A stretch of 38,349 nucleotides of DNA from Luteolibacter sp. (GCA_030696085.1 JAUYNL010000035.1:1-38349); one strand, 5' to 3'; shown: positions 24,332 to 32,550, counted from the first letter of the stretch. Notes: generated from the sequence alone by a model not told the origin. A program made the numbers and translations.

Positions 24332-25087
24332 ATGGCACGTTCCCGTCCCGGATTTTACAACACCATCGAATACATCGGCCCGCGTCCGCAAAAGCCGAAG
24401 AAGCGCCATTTTTTCGGCGGCTGGGTGATTCTGGTGATCGCGGTGGGCATCGCATTCTGGTTTGGCCGGCCGCTGGTTCCCTTCCTGAAGGCGACTCAAC
24501 TGGGAGTCTCGTTGGAACAGGCTTCGTTGCTCATTTCCTCGTTGGAAGCATCCAAGGAACCCGCCGACCGCCTCGCCGCCATCGCCCTCGCCCATTCCGG
24601 CGAGGACATCACCTTTGATCCGGCCTATTACAAGATTTCCTATCCGGGAGGTGACATCGCTCCCACCAAAGGAGCCGCCGCCGATGTGATCATCCGCTGC
24701 TATCGCAAACTCGGCATCGACCTCCAACAGGAAGTCCACGAGGACATGAGCGCACATTTCCGCCTCTACCCGCAGCTTTGGAACGCGCCCGCTCCCGATC
24801 CCAGCATCGACCACCGCCGCATCGAGAATCTCGAACGCTTCTTTGAACGCAAGGGGCAAATCCTCACTCCCACCCGTGAACCGGCCGACTATCGCCCCGG
24901 CGACATCGTGATCTGGTCGCTCGCCAATGGCGACAAACACATCGGCATCGTCGTCCCAGGCCCGGCCGAGCGCTCCAACGAGGCATGGGTCGTCCACCAC
25001 AAGGACACGAACGTGAAATGGGAGGATGTCCTCTTTGATTTCAAAATCGAGGCCCACTTCCGGCATCCCATTGCTGCGGGGAACTGA
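24332..25087 (+). CDS. DUF1287 family membrane-anchored protein
   Basis: Product of 251 residues from ATG 24332 (the open frame back to 24209 is not similar to the family). A transmembrane anchor (WVILVIAVGIAFWFG) lies near residue 30. The DUF1287 core follows: ITFDPAYYKISYPGGDIAPTKGAAADVIIRCYRKLGIDLQQEVHEDM, seen here as PAYYKISYPGGD, the ADVIIR helix and VHEDM. It ends with PGDIVIWSLANGDKHIGIVV and VVHH. The fold is NlpC/P60-like, and family members are presumed peptidases or amidases of the envelope. In many members the residue before DVIIR is Cys (CTDVVIR); here it is Ala-Ala, so the nucleophile appears to be missing and the protein may be non-catalytic. Confidence 0.82.
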   Translation: MARSRPGFYNTIEYIGPRPQKPKKRHFFGGWVILVIAVGIAFWFGRPLVPFLKATQLGVSLEQASLLISSLEASKEPADRLAAIALAHSGEDITFDPAYYKISYPGGDIAPTKGAAADVIIRCYRKLGIDLQQEVHEDMSAHFRLYPQLWNAPAPDPSIDHRRIENLERFFERKGQILTPTREPADYRPGDIVIWSLANGDKHIGIVVPGPAERSNEAWVVHHKDTNVKWEDVLFDFKIEAHFRHPIAAGN

Positions 25088-25108
25088 GCAAGTCCCGGGG
25101 CGGTCGTC

Positions 25109-25135
25109 ATTAAAACGCAAACCGCTTGCATTAAT
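25109..25135 (+). promoter_or_regulatory. Candidate metal-repressor operator upstream of znuA
   Basis: An AT-rich imperfect dyad: ATTAA (25109-25113) and GCAA (25117-25120) face TTGC (25126-25129) and TTAAT (25131-25135). The centres of the two arms differ by one base. It lies 27 bases before the GTG start of the importer operon, in an otherwise GC-rich context, where a Zur/Fur-type site would be expected. No consensus match is claimed. Confidence 0.3.
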
Positions 25136-25161
25136 CTTTCCGCTGCATCAGGTTTCGCCGC

Positions 25162-26061
25162 GTGAGAACAAGCATGCTTTCCTGGTTGGTTTCGTGGTGT
25201 GGAGTGGCACTTGCCGCTGCCGCTCCGCTGCAAGTCTGCGCATTGCACCCGCTGATGGCGGATCTCGCGCATCAGGTCGGCGGTGACCGCGTGCGGGTCT
25301 TCGATCTGGTGGGCGAGGGAGGAAACCCGCACCGCTTCGAGCCTCGGCCCGCGGACCTGAAACAAATGCAATCCTCCGCGCTGGTCCTGGCTGCCGGCAA
25401 GAATCTGGAACCCTACCTGGATCGGCTCAGATCCACTTTAGGCGGTGTGACCATCATCGAAGTGGGCCGCACCATCCCCTCGCTCACCGTGGGCAAGGAT
25501 GCCGTTTACACCTGTTGCCCCTCCCACGGCACGGGCTCGCTCGACCCGCACTGGTGGCATGGCATCGACAACACGCGCCGCGCCGCCCGGGTTGTGGAGC
25601 AGGCCTTCGCCGAGAAGGATCCCGCCGGAAAAGACATCTACGCGGCCAATGCCGCAGCCTACGGCCAGCGACTCGACGCCCTGAAAAAATGGACCAGGGC
25701 GGAGCTCGGAAAAATCCCGCGCGACCAGCGGAAACTGGTCACCGCGCACAATGCCTTCGCATATTTCGCCAAGGAATTCGGCTTTGATGTCATCGCCGTG
25801 GCGGGGCTCAACAAGGAGCAGAACACCACCCCGCAGGAGCAGGCGAAGACCATCGAATCAGTGAAACAATCCGGCGTGCGCGCCGTGTTTCCGGAAAAAG
25901 GAGCTGGCACGAAATCCGTGCAAGCCATCGCCTCCGCCGCCAGTGTCCGCCTTGCTTCTCCGTTGATTTCCGATGGTAACGGCAGCGGTCAAAACGCGGG
26001 TTTCGAAGCCATGATCCGCCACAATGTGAACACCATCACTGCGGCCCTCGCCACCCCATGA
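25162..26061 (+). CDS. znuA: Zinc/manganese ABC transporter, substrate-binding protein
   Basis: Product of 299 residues with GTG start at 25162 (ATG 25174 is possible). Signal peptide MLSWLVSWCGVALAAAAP. Cluster A-1 metal-binding features: NPHRFEPRPADL (His57), CCPSHGTGSLDPHWWHGIDN (DPHWWH), HNAFAYFAKEFGF, and EKGAGTKSVQAIA supplying the acidic region. It captures Zn2+ or Mn2+ in the periplasm and hands it to the ZnuBC pump. The His-rich loop typical of proteobacterial ZnuA is reduced to CCPSH. Its stop overlaps the next start (ATGA), so the operon is coupled. Metal specificity is not fixed by sequence; gene symbol by role. Confidence 0.88.
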   Translation: MRTSMLSWLVSWCGVALAAAAPLQVCALHPLMADLAHQVGGDRVRVFDLVGEGGNPHRFEPRPADLKQMQSSALVLAAGKNLEPYLDRLRSTLGGVTIIEVGRTIPSLTVGKDAVYTCCPSHGTGSLDPHWWHGIDNTRRAARVVEQAFAEKDPAGKDIYAANAAAYGQRLDALKKWTRAELGKIPRDQRKLVTAHNAFAYFAKEFGFDVIAVAGLNKEQNTTPQEQAKTIESVKQSGVRAVFPEKGAGTKSVQAIASAASVRLASPLISDGNGSGQNAGFEAMIRHNVNTITAALATP

Positions 26062-26516
26062 GCGCATTCCGTTGGCTTGCATCACCCCTCACCGGCACCG
26101 CCGGCGTACTCGCCGGCCTCTGCTTGATTGCCATTCCCTTGCGCAGGCTCACCTCCGCCGCTCCCGTGGCGGCGGTCCAAGCTCCATCCGCCGTGGTTTC
26201 CGCCGCGGAAATCCCAGCCGTCCTGCGCTTGAAGCTGCTCGCTCCCGCGAGGCATCTCACCTTGAAAAGCACCGATGGAATTATTTTGTTAGATAAGCCG
26301 TCGCTTCCCGCAGGTGAATCCGGGCACGACGTAGCGCTGCGTCTCATTGATGGCGAACTCGACATCGAACTGCACGCGGACTTCGGCGATCATGCGGCCG
26401 AAACGGCGGTCTTTCTCACCGTCATGCCGGATGGCTACGAGGAACAAACGCGCTACGTCACCGGCGGCGGTTTGATGGATGAAACGCTGAGATATGATTG
26501 GCATCCCGCCCATTGA
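26058..26516 (+). CDS. Small membrane-anchored protein inside the metal-importer operon
   Basis: Product of 152 residues, ATG overlapping the znuA stop (ATGA). One N-terminal membrane segment (LTGTAGVLAGLCLIAIPL, about 11-28) is followed by a periplasmic domain of about 100 residues rich in beta strands (AVLRLKLLAPARHLTLKSTDGIILL...DGELDIELHADFGDHAAETAVFLTVMPDGYEEQTRYVTGGG). The end, YDWHPAH, and HADFGDHAAE contain histidines and acids. I do not recognise the family. Its place between the binding protein and the ATPase, with coupling on the 5' side, suggests a role in metal transfer or in the importer assembly (inference from context only). Confidence 0.7.
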   Translation: MSAFRWLASPLTGTAGVLAGLCLIAIPLRRLTSAAPVAAVQAPSAVVSAAEIPAVLRLKLLAPARHLTLKSTDGIILLDKPSLPAGESGHDVALRLIDGELDIELHADFGDHAAETAVFLTVMPDGYEEQTRYVTGGGLMDETLRYDWHPAH

Positions 26517-26526
26517 TTCTGAAACC

Positions 26527-27294
26527 ATGGTCAATCCCGCCCACGAATCCTGCGCCCACTGCGGCCACCACCACGAACTCCAGGTCGAGGGTCTTGCCGT
26601 GCGCTACCGCGAGGTGGACGCGCTGCGCGATGTGTCCTTCTCCACATCCTGCGGCGCATGCGTCGCCTTGATCGGCCCGAATGGCGCGGGTAAAAGCACC
26701 TTGCTCAAGGCCATCGCCGGCCTGCTGCCCGTCGCCGCCGGCCGCATTCTCTGGCGCGGCACCAAGGTCGCGCGCTGGAGCCGCGAGATCGCCTATCTCC
26801 CGCAGCGCGAGAATGTGGACTGGCAGTTTCCCATCACCGTGCGCGGCGTCGTCCGCATGGGCCGCTTCCCCCAGGCCGGATGGTGGCGGCCGTTTTCCAG
26901 AACCGACGAATCCGCCATCGACCGCGCCATCGGCATGATGGGCCTCGCCGATCTGGAAAATCGCCAGATCAGCCAACTCAGCGGAGGCCAGCAGCAACGC
27001 GTGTTCCTGGCCCGCGCGCTGGCGCAGGAGGCGCATGTGCTGCTGCTGGACGAACCCTTCACCGGCCTCGACCGCACCTCGAAAGCCGCCCTCGCCGGGA
27101 CCTTGAAACACCTAACGGAAGAAGGGCGGCTTGTCATCGCCTCGCACCACGACATGGACACCGTGAAGGACATCTATGACGAGGTGCTGCTGCTCCACCG
27201 CCGGGCGGTGGCCTTCGGTCCGGTGGCGGAGGTTTTCACTGCGGCGAAACTCGATGAAACCTTCGGCCCCCCGGATGGAAAGGAGGCCGCATGA
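26527..27294 (+). CDS. znuC: Zinc/manganese ABC transporter, ATP-binding protein
   Basis: Product of 255 residues from ATG 26527 (ATG 26494, overlapping the previous gene, is an alternative). Walker A GPNGAGKST, Q-loop LPQRENVDWQFP, signature LSGGQQQR, Walker B VLLLDEP and switch ASHHD are all present. VDWQFPITV is typical of the metal cluster-A importer ATPases. The N-terminus carries ESCAHCGHHHEL, a Cys/His cluster ahead of the ATPase fold that could bind metal; this is unusual for ZnuC/MntB. It powers the ZnuA-fed permease. Coupled to the permease by an ATGA overlap at 27291. Confidence 0.93.
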   Translation: MVNPAHESCAHCGHHHELQVEGLAVRYREVDALRDVSFSTSCGACVALIGPNGAGKSTLLKAIAGLLPVAAGRILWRGTKVARWSREIAYLPQRENVDWQFPITVRGVVRMGRFPQAGWWRPFSRTDESAIDRAIGMMGLADLENRQISQLSGGQQQRVFLARALAQEAHVLLLDEPFTGLDRTSKAALAGTLKHLTEEGRLVIASHHDMDTVKDIYDEVLLLHRRAVAFGPVAEVFTAAKLDETFGPPDGKEAA

Positions 27295-28154
27295 TCGACT
27301 GGCTGATGGAACCGTTCCAACACCCCTTCAACCAGCGCGCCATCCTTGCCGCCCTGTTGATCGGCTGCACCAACGGATATGCCAGCGCCTTCGTGGTGTT
27401 GCGGAAATCCGCGTTGAAAGTCGGCTCGCTGTCGCATGCCTTGCTGCCCGGCATCGCGGTGGCCATCCTGGTCTTCGGCCTGCACGATTGGAGCGCCTTT
27501 CTCGGCAGTTTGTTCGCCGCACTGCTCATCGGCCTCGGTTCGCTGGCCGTTTCGCGCGGCTCGCGGCTCGATCAGGATTCGGCTCTGGCCATCCTTTACA
27601 CCGCAGCCTTCAGCGGCGGCATCATCCTGCTGCGCCGCATCGGCGTGACCCAGGAAATGGAGGAATGGCTTTTCGGAAACATCATGGGCCTGCGAGATGG
27701 CGATCTCTGGACCAACTTCTGGATCTCCTTCGGTGCGCTCGGCATTCTCACCGCCCTGCACCGGCCGCTGCTCATGACCCTCTTCGATGCCGAGGTGGCC
27801 GCCACCCTCGGCGTGCCGGTGCGCGCGCTCAACTACCTGCTGCTCGCCGTGCTCATCGTGGTGCTCATTTCCTCGCTCCAGGCCGTCGGCTGCATGCTGG
27901 CCCTCGGCCTGCTCGTCACCCCGGCGGCGACGATCTACCTGCTGACGGATTCCACCCACGCCATGTTCTGGGGAGGAGCCTTGTTGGGTGGCCTGGCCGC
28001 GGCCTTCGCCGTGCTCGCCGGCTGGTGGCTCAATATCGAGCAGGGCCCCTCCATCGTCCTGGTGCTCGGCGCGGTGTTCGCCCTCGCCTTCCTCTTCAGC
28101 CCGAAATACGGACTGATCGCCCGCGTCCGGCGGCCGCGGGATCGGCAGGCATGA
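27291..28154 (+). CDS. znuB: Zinc/manganese ABC transporter, permease
   Basis: Product of 287 residues with eight or nine hydrophobic segments, as in ABC-3 family metal permeases. Recognisable blocks: FNQRAILAALLIGCTNGYASAFVVLRKSAL near the start, SHALLPGIAV, and GALGILTALHRPLL. The later QAVGCMLALGLLVTPAATIYLLTDS is the conserved metal-path helix region. ATGA overlap with the ATPase gene gives coupled translation and a stoichiometric pump. The operon appears to end here: 40 bases separate it from the HAD gene, with only a weak GCTTGC/GCAAGC pairing between. Confidence 0.93.
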   Translation: MIDWLMEPFQHPFNQRAILAALLIGCTNGYASAFVVLRKSALKVGSLSHALLPGIAVAILVFGLHDWSAFLGSLFAALLIGLGSLAVSRGSRLDQDSALAILYTAAFSGGIILLRRIGVTQEMEEWLFGNIMGLRDGDLWTNFWISFGALGILTALHRPLLMTLFDAEVAATLGVPVRALNYLLLAVLIVVLISSLQAVGCMLALGLLVTPAATIYLLTDSTHAMFWGGALLGGLAAAFAVLAGWWLNIEQGPSIVLVLGAVFALAFLFSPKYGLIARVRRPRDRQA

Positions 28155-28194
28155 GGCTTGCCTAGGTGCCCATTCCCTTGCAAGCATTCCGGCC

Positions 28195-28803
28195 ATGAAA
28201 CGCCTCGTGTTATTCGATCTGGACGGGGTGTTGCTTCACTCGCAGGAAAACATGCGTCAGGCATGGGATGTGGTGTTGAGGAAAACCGACATCAATCAGC
28301 CGTTCGAGGCCTACTTTTCCCTGATTGGCCGCCCGTTCAAGGACATCATGGCATGCCTCGGCGTGACATCCGACGTCGAGAAAATCGAAAAAACCTACAT
28401 GACCGCATCCTTCGATTTTCTGTCCCAGGCGACATTTTTCCCCGGCGTGAGGGAGGCATTGGCCGAGCTCCAGCAAATGGGCGTGAAAATGGGCGTGGTG
28501 ACCTCGAAGGACCTGCCGCGCACCAAAGCGGTGCTCGCCCAGCTCGACATCAGGTTTTCCTCGGTCCAATGTCCTAACGGAAAATTCCGCGGAAAACCCT
28601 CGCCGGACCATGTGCTGGTGGCGATGGCGGAAGCGGGCGAGGATCCCGCCGACACCTTGTTCATGGGCGACATGGAGACCGACTGGCAGGCCGCGCAACG
28701 CGCCCGCATCGACTACGTCCACGCCAACTGGGGCTATGGCCGCCCGCTTGAATCCACTCCGGCGCTTGACTCCATTTTGGATCTTCCCAAATTCATCCAA
28801 TGA
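28195..28803 (+). CDS. HAD-superfamily phosphatase coupled to kdsB
   Basis: Product of 202 residues. HAD motifs: FDLDGVL with nucleophile Asp8 and Asp10 (motif I), VVTSKD (motif II), KPSPDH (motif III) and MGDMETD (motif IV). A helical cap between motifs I and II (residues 15-80) makes it a C1-type phosphatase like phosphoglycolate phosphatase, not a capless KdsC. Its last codons overlap the kdsB start (ATGA at 28800), so it probably acts in the same pathway, for instance removing the phosphate from a Kdo-8-phosphate-like or related sugar acid before CMP activation. That substrate is an inference. Confidence 0.85.
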   Translation: MKRLVLFDLDGVLLHSQENMRQAWDVVLRKTDINQPFEAYFSLIGRPFKDIMACLGVTSDVEKIEKTYMTASFDFLSQATFFPGVREALAELQQMGVKMGVVTSKDLPRTKAVLAQLDIRFSSVQCPNGKFRGKPSPDHVLVAMAEAGEDPADTLFMGDMETDWQAAQRARIDYVHANWGYGRPLESTPALDSILDLPKFIQ

Positions 28804-29543
28804 AGACCGCAGCCGTCATCCCATGCCGATACCAGTCCTCCCGTTTCGCGGGCAAGCCCCTGGCACTCATCGGCGACAAACCCATGATGTGGCATGTTTA
28901 CCAGCAGGTGAGCAAAGCCAGCTCCATCGACGTGGCATACATCGCCACGGACAGCGGGGAAATCGCCGCGGCTTGCGAAGAGCTGGGTTTGAAATGGATC
29001 ATGACCTCCGACCAGCATCTCACGGGAACCGACCGCGTCGCCGAATGCGCCCGCAAGCTGGATGCGGATGTGATCGTGAACGTCCAGGGAGACGAACCCT
29101 TCATTCTGCCAGAGTCGATCAATGCGGTCACAAAAGCGCTGCTGGAAAGTTCCATCAGCGGCCTGGCGGCCACGAATGGCTATGGCATCATCGATTCGGA
29201 GGAGGAAGTGACCGATCCGGGTGTGGTGAAGGTGATCTTTTCGGCCTCCAGCCTGGCGCTCGCCTATTCCCGGCTGCCGATCCCGCTGGCTTTCAGGAAG
29301 GATGCGTCCCACTACCGTCAGCTCGGTCTCTATGCCTTTCACAAGGACGCGCTGGAATTCTTCGCGGCGGCGAAACAAGGGCCCGTGGAAGAGTCGGAAT
29401 CCGTGGAGATGTACCGTTTCATCGAACATGACAAACCCGTGCTGATGGTCCAGGTCGAGGAATCAGGTGTCGCGGTGGACACTCCCGCTGACCTCTACAA
29501 GGCCCGCCAGATCTATGACAAAATGAATGCGCCGAAGGCCTGA
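28800..29543 (+). CDS. kdsB: 3-deoxy-manno-octulosonate cytidylyltransferase (CMP-Kdo synthetase)
   Basis: Product of 247 residues, the normal length. Signature blocks: IPCRYQSSRFAGKPLALIGDKPMM split over residues 6-29, MTSDQHLTGTDRVAECA, and VNVQGDEPFI. The later SRLPIPLAF and HKDALEFF blocks and the QVEESGVAVDTPADL end also fit. It activates Kdo (or a close 3-deoxy acid) with CTP to CMP-Kdo for lipid A core or capsule assembly. Coupled to the upstream HAD phosphatase and followed after 14 bases by a DUF115-like protein, so all three likely form one operon. Window neighbours include CMP-sugar transferase-like proteins. Confidence 0.95.
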   Translation: MKTAAVIPCRYQSSRFAGKPLALIGDKPMMWHVYQQVSKASSIDVAYIATDSGEIAAACEELGLKWIMTSDQHLTGTDRVAECARKLDADVIVNVQGDEPFILPESINAVTKALLESSISGLAATNGYGIIDSEEEVTDPGVVKVIFSASSLALAYSRLPIPLAFRKDASHYRQLGLYAFHKDALEFFAAAKQGPVEESESVEMYRFIEHDKPVLMVQVEESGVAVDTPADLYKARQIYDKMNAPKA

Positions 29544-29557
29544 CACCTTTCCATGTC

Positions 29558-30544
29558 ATGACTCCGCTAGAAATCTATCTGAATTCCAGAATGGGGAAAC
29601 CCGTGCTCAGGCGGATCGCATGGGAGCATCGCAGCCGGGGCTTTCCCGCTCCTCTGGGGGACTTCATCCGACACAAACTCTGGAAGTGGCCATACCGCCA
29701 CATGCGCTCCTACCCGTGGTCCGTAGGACTTGAGCCGCACCGGTCGGGATCATGGACGATTTCCCTCGGAGCGAACACCGTCACCACCACGGTTCCCTTG
29801 TCGGAGTGGATCGGCCCGATCGACCGCCCCGTGACGATCGTCGCGGGCGGACCATCCGCACGGAACCATCCGGTCGGCGAACTCGCCTCCGGAAAACGCC
29901 TCATCATCGCGGTGAATGGAGTGCCCGCGTTTCTAGCAGAGAAGGGAATCCGCCCCGACGCGTGGATTGTTTCCGATCCACGCCTCGCCACCCAGATTGA
30001 GACGAATTTCCCCCATGCCGCCGGCACCCCGCTCGCCGTTCCGGCCAACGTCGCCGCATCCATCGCCATCCGCTCTCCGGGTGAACTCGCCCGCCGCCCG
30101 CTTTGCCTGATCGAGCGCGTGAATCAATGGCACGGGGTCCGTTCGTTAGAGGACAAGCCGCTTCTCGAACTCAACGAACGCTCGGGATCGCCATTTCTTT
30201 TTCCGGCGAAGGGCGTCGTGAAATCGATGGTCGGATGGAGCCGCAGGCCCGAACTGGGATTTTTTTCCGGCTGCACGGTCGTCTTCGCAGCGCTTCAGAT
30301 TGCCATCGGACTGGGCGCGCGCGACATCGAAATCGTCGGCATGGATCTGAGCGACCAGGGACACGCCTACAGCGAGGGAAAAATCGCCCTGGCCAGTTCA
30401 CTGGGCATGAATTACGAGGAACGCATCCTGCCATCGTTCGAACTGATGCACGATGCCCTGCATGAAACCGGCGTCGAGGTGCGAAACCTCTCGCCGGTCT
30501 GTCCGCTGCCGCAGCGGCTGTTCGCAGCGTCACGAGAACAATGA
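29558..30544 (+). CDS. DUF115/MptE-like (GT42-like) surface-glycan protein, copy A
   Basis: Product of 328 residues. The Rossmann-like core shows VTIVAGGPSARNH (GGPS at 97-100), IIAVNGVPAFLAEKGIRPDAWIVSDPR, and FFSGCTVVFAALQIAIGLGARDIEIVGMDLS (split here; Cys239 region and IVGMDL at about 259-264). This order (nucleotide loop, PD..v.D, then G.tV..al..A..lGa..I.i.G.Dl) is shared by DUF115/MptE-like proteins and by GT42 sialyltransferases. The short N-terminus is basic (RRIAWEHRSRGF) and may sit on the membrane. It directly follows kdsB, so transfer of Kdo or another CMP-activated acid is the natural hypothesis; the biochemical role is not established. A paralogue converges on it from the other strand. 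Confidence 0.6.
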   Translation: MTPLEIYLNSRMGKPVLRRIAWEHRSRGFPAPLGDFIRHKLWKWPYRHMRSYPWSVGLEPHRSGSWTISLGANTVTTTVPLSEWIGPIDRPVTIVAGGPSARNHPVGELASGKRLIIAVNGVPAFLAEKGIRPDAWIVSDPRLATQIETNFPHAAGTPLAVPANVAASIAIRSPGELARRPLCLIERVNQWHGVRSLEDKPLLELNERSGSPFLFPAKGVVKSMVGWSRRPELGFFSGCTVVFAALQIAIGLGARDIEIVGMDLSDQGHAYSEGKIALASSLGMNYEERILPSFELMHDALHETGVEVRNLSPVCPLPQRLFAASREQ

Positions 30545-31486
30545 GCGGGGTAGGGCGCACACGGGTGAGAGGTTGCGCACCTTGATCTCGCTGCCCTTCA
30601 GTACTTGGGCCATCATTTCGAACGAGGGCAGGATGACCGGTTCATAATGGTACATGAGCGTATTGCGCACCGCATGTTCCCCATCGTCGTAAACCCTACC
30701 CGCACCGCTGAGATCCATGCCGACGATTTCAATATCCCTCGCACCGAGGCGGACCGCGATCTGCAAGGCCACGAATGCCACCGTGCAGCCGGAAAAATAA
30801 CCCAACTCGGGCGCGGCGCTCCACCCGGTGCGGTAATGGGGATCCCGTGTATTCGCGAAATGGAACGGCGAGTCCGATTTTCCGTTGAGCGCCAGCAGCG
30901 CCTCATGCGGGAGCTTGGGCAGCCCATACCACGAGTTGATTTGTTCGATCAGGGAAAACGGCCGGCTCACAAGCTCGTTGCGCGATTCGGTGGCGAGAAA
31001 CGAGGCCGCACGCAGCACCGTGACCATCGGAACGCCCGCGGCGTTGCGAATATGTTCGATGCCATAGCGGGCGAAACGGCTGTCACTCACCACGAGCAGA
31101 TCCGGCCGCACACCCACGCTTTTTAGAAACGTGGGCGCTCCGGCCACGGCGATCACGAAGCGCCCGCCATCACGCAGTTCCTCCCAGTCATGATCCTTAG
31201 CGGATGGGCCGGTCGCCACAATGGTCACCGGCCGGTCGATTCTCCCGACCAAGTGCCCGAGCGGCCGACTTTGCGCGACAGCCTGCGTGCCGTGCCGCAC
31301 GGTCCAGCCGCTGTCGTCATTCCTCCGGAACGAGATCCTTGAGGCGATGGACCTCATGTGACGGCGCACCAGGCGTTTTTCGGCAAGACGCGCGATCGGT
31401 GCTGGAAGAAATTGGTAAAGCCGCTCCACCAGGGCTGCCGAATCACGCGGATCCCGTTCGTTGAGGAATTTTTCCAGCGGAGTCAC
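30530..31486 (-). CDS. DUF115/MptE-like (GT42-like) surface-glycan protein, copy B
   Basis: Product of 318 residues. GTG 31486 is chosen because the protein then begins VTPLEKFLNERD, aligned with MTPLEIYLNSRM of copy A. It shares the whole length: VTIVATGPSAKDH, PDLLVVSDSRF, LIEQINSWYGL, FFSGCTVAFVALQIAVRLGA, DIEIVGMDLSG and RNLSPVCALPRSLF. Its 3' end overlaps the 3' end of copy A by 15 bases on the opposite strand. It lies last in a minus-strand operon after the ELM1-like and sialyltransferase-like genes. Function as for copy A: possible CMP-sugar-dependent transferase or enzyme of glycan assembly, not proven. Confidence 0.6.
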   Translation of the reverse strand: MTPLEKFLNERDPRDSAALVERLYQFLPAPIARLAEKRLVRRHMRSIASRISFRRNDDSGWTVRHGTQAVAQSRPLGHLVGRIDRPVTIVATGPSAKDHDWEELRDGGRFVIAVAGAPTFLKSVGVRPDLLVVSDSRFARYGIEHIRNAAGVPMVTVLRAASFLATESRNELVSRPFSLIEQINSWYGLPKLPHEALLALNGKSDSPFHFANTRDPHYRTGWSAAPELGYFSGCTVAFVALQIAVRLGARDIEIVGMDLSGAGRVYDDGEHAVRNTLMYHYEPVILPSFEMMAQVLKGSEIKVRNLSPVCALPRSLFS

Positions 31487-31524
31487 GCATGCAGCGTGGG
31501 GCGGGAGCACGGGAGATCACAAGG

Positions 31525-32550
31525 TCAAACGTCCGTCATTCCGGCGACCTTGGGGAAATCCGCAGGAAGACGCCCGTCGCGGATCCATGTGGGAATCGAC
31601 ACTCCGTTGATATCCCCGGCGAAGCAATGGACTCGGGCACCCGTCAAGGCCGCGTAGTAACCCAGCGAGGTGAGCGCGAAGAGCAGCACGTCTTGCTGTG
31701 TCAGGTTCTTCTCGACCGGAAAATCCGCTTGCAAAAGACCCATGCGGGGGCCGCCGCCATCGGCCAGGCGCCGGCGGACGGACTCGCACCTAAGGGCGGC
31801 ATCGGCATCTGCGAAGTGGAATTTGACGAGCAGTTTGCCGGACGGGGCGGCCATGTCGCGCACGGCGGCCACCAGCGCGTTTTCATAATCCTCCCAGAGG
31901 ATGCCGGCATGAAGATAGGACGCGTCCAGAATTAGATAGGTTTTCCCCGGCGGGCTGCCCGCGGGGAGCGGCGGGACGTAGGCGGACACATCCGTTCTCC
32001 CGGGCATTCCGAGGAAGGCCTGCCCGGAGACGGCGTAGGCCGCCCGGAAGTGAGGCAGGGAGTGGACAAACATCGGCAGCTTGAAATTATAGCGCGGTCG
32101 AATCCACCAGCTTCTCAAGTAACTCCGGAAAATCTTGGCCGGGGTGAATCTGGCGTTGCGCCGGGTGCTCCAGGCCATCGAGGTGAATCCCTCCTCGATG
32201 AAGGAATAGCCCGCGCACAGCGGGTGGCTGATGATTTCCTGATAGAGAATCTTGTTCGCATGGGGGATGTAAGCCTCGAAGGGCCGGCTACCCGTCAGGG
32301 ATTGCAGCGCCGCATCCAGGCGCGCATACGCATCCTGATAGCCCTTGCGGTCGCACTTCCTGAAACGAAGCTCCAGCTCGTCGGATAAATCGTCGAGGTT
32401 CATTCCGATGCCGGAAAACGGCGTGTCGCGCCGCGCGATCCAGCGGACCTCCTCCGCCGGAATGGCGAGCAGGCGCATGGCGGCCTCGAAGATCTGGGTG
32501 ACGAGCGGCGAGTGGGTCACGCACAGGTGGCAGGGTGCTTGTTGGATCAT
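31525..32550 (-). CDS. Sialyltransferase-like (GT52/polysialyltransferase-type) protein
   Basis: Product of 341 residues from ATG 32550, which overlaps the preceding stop (ATGA); ATG 32559 is three codons upstream. The N-terminus (CHLCVTHSPLVTQIFEAAMRLL) resembles the ..TPLQ..IA.. start of GT52 and related bacterial sialyltransferases. FEAYIPHANKILYQEI and GYSFIEEG follow. The second half has KLLVKFHFADADAAL (a K.H motif in place of K.HP), FPVEKNLTQQDVLLF and ALTSLGYYAALTGA, which fit the GT-B CMP-binding half of that group. It probably transfers a nonulosonic or Kdo-like acid. The match is by motif layout only and substrate is unknown. Confidence 0.45.
   Translation of the reverse strand: MIQQAPCHLCVTHSPLVTQIFEAAMRLLAIPAEEVRWIARRDTPFSGIGMNLDDLSDELELRFRKCDRKGYQDAYARLDAALQSLTGSRPFEAYIPHANKILYQEIISHPLCAGYSFIEEGFTSMAWSTRRNARFTPAKIFRSYLRSWWIRPRYNFKLPMFVHSLPHFRAAYAVSGQAFLGMPGRTDVSAYVPPLPAGSPPGKTYLILDASYLHAGILWEDYENALVAAVRDMAAPSGKLLVKFHFADADAALRCESVRRRLADGGGPRMGLLQADFPVEKNLTQQDVLLFALTSLGYYAALTGARVHCFAGDINGVSIPTWIRDGRLPADFPKVAGMTDV

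Noticed and set aside
28155-28194. Inverted repeat GCTTGC/GCAAGC after the permease gene as a terminator
   Set aside because: Six pairs with an 18-base loop and no T run; too weak to call.
27174-28196. A 340-codon minus-strand open frame opposite znuB
   Set aside because: Product is a Glu/Gln/His/Gly-rich shadow of a membrane protein; no domain visible.
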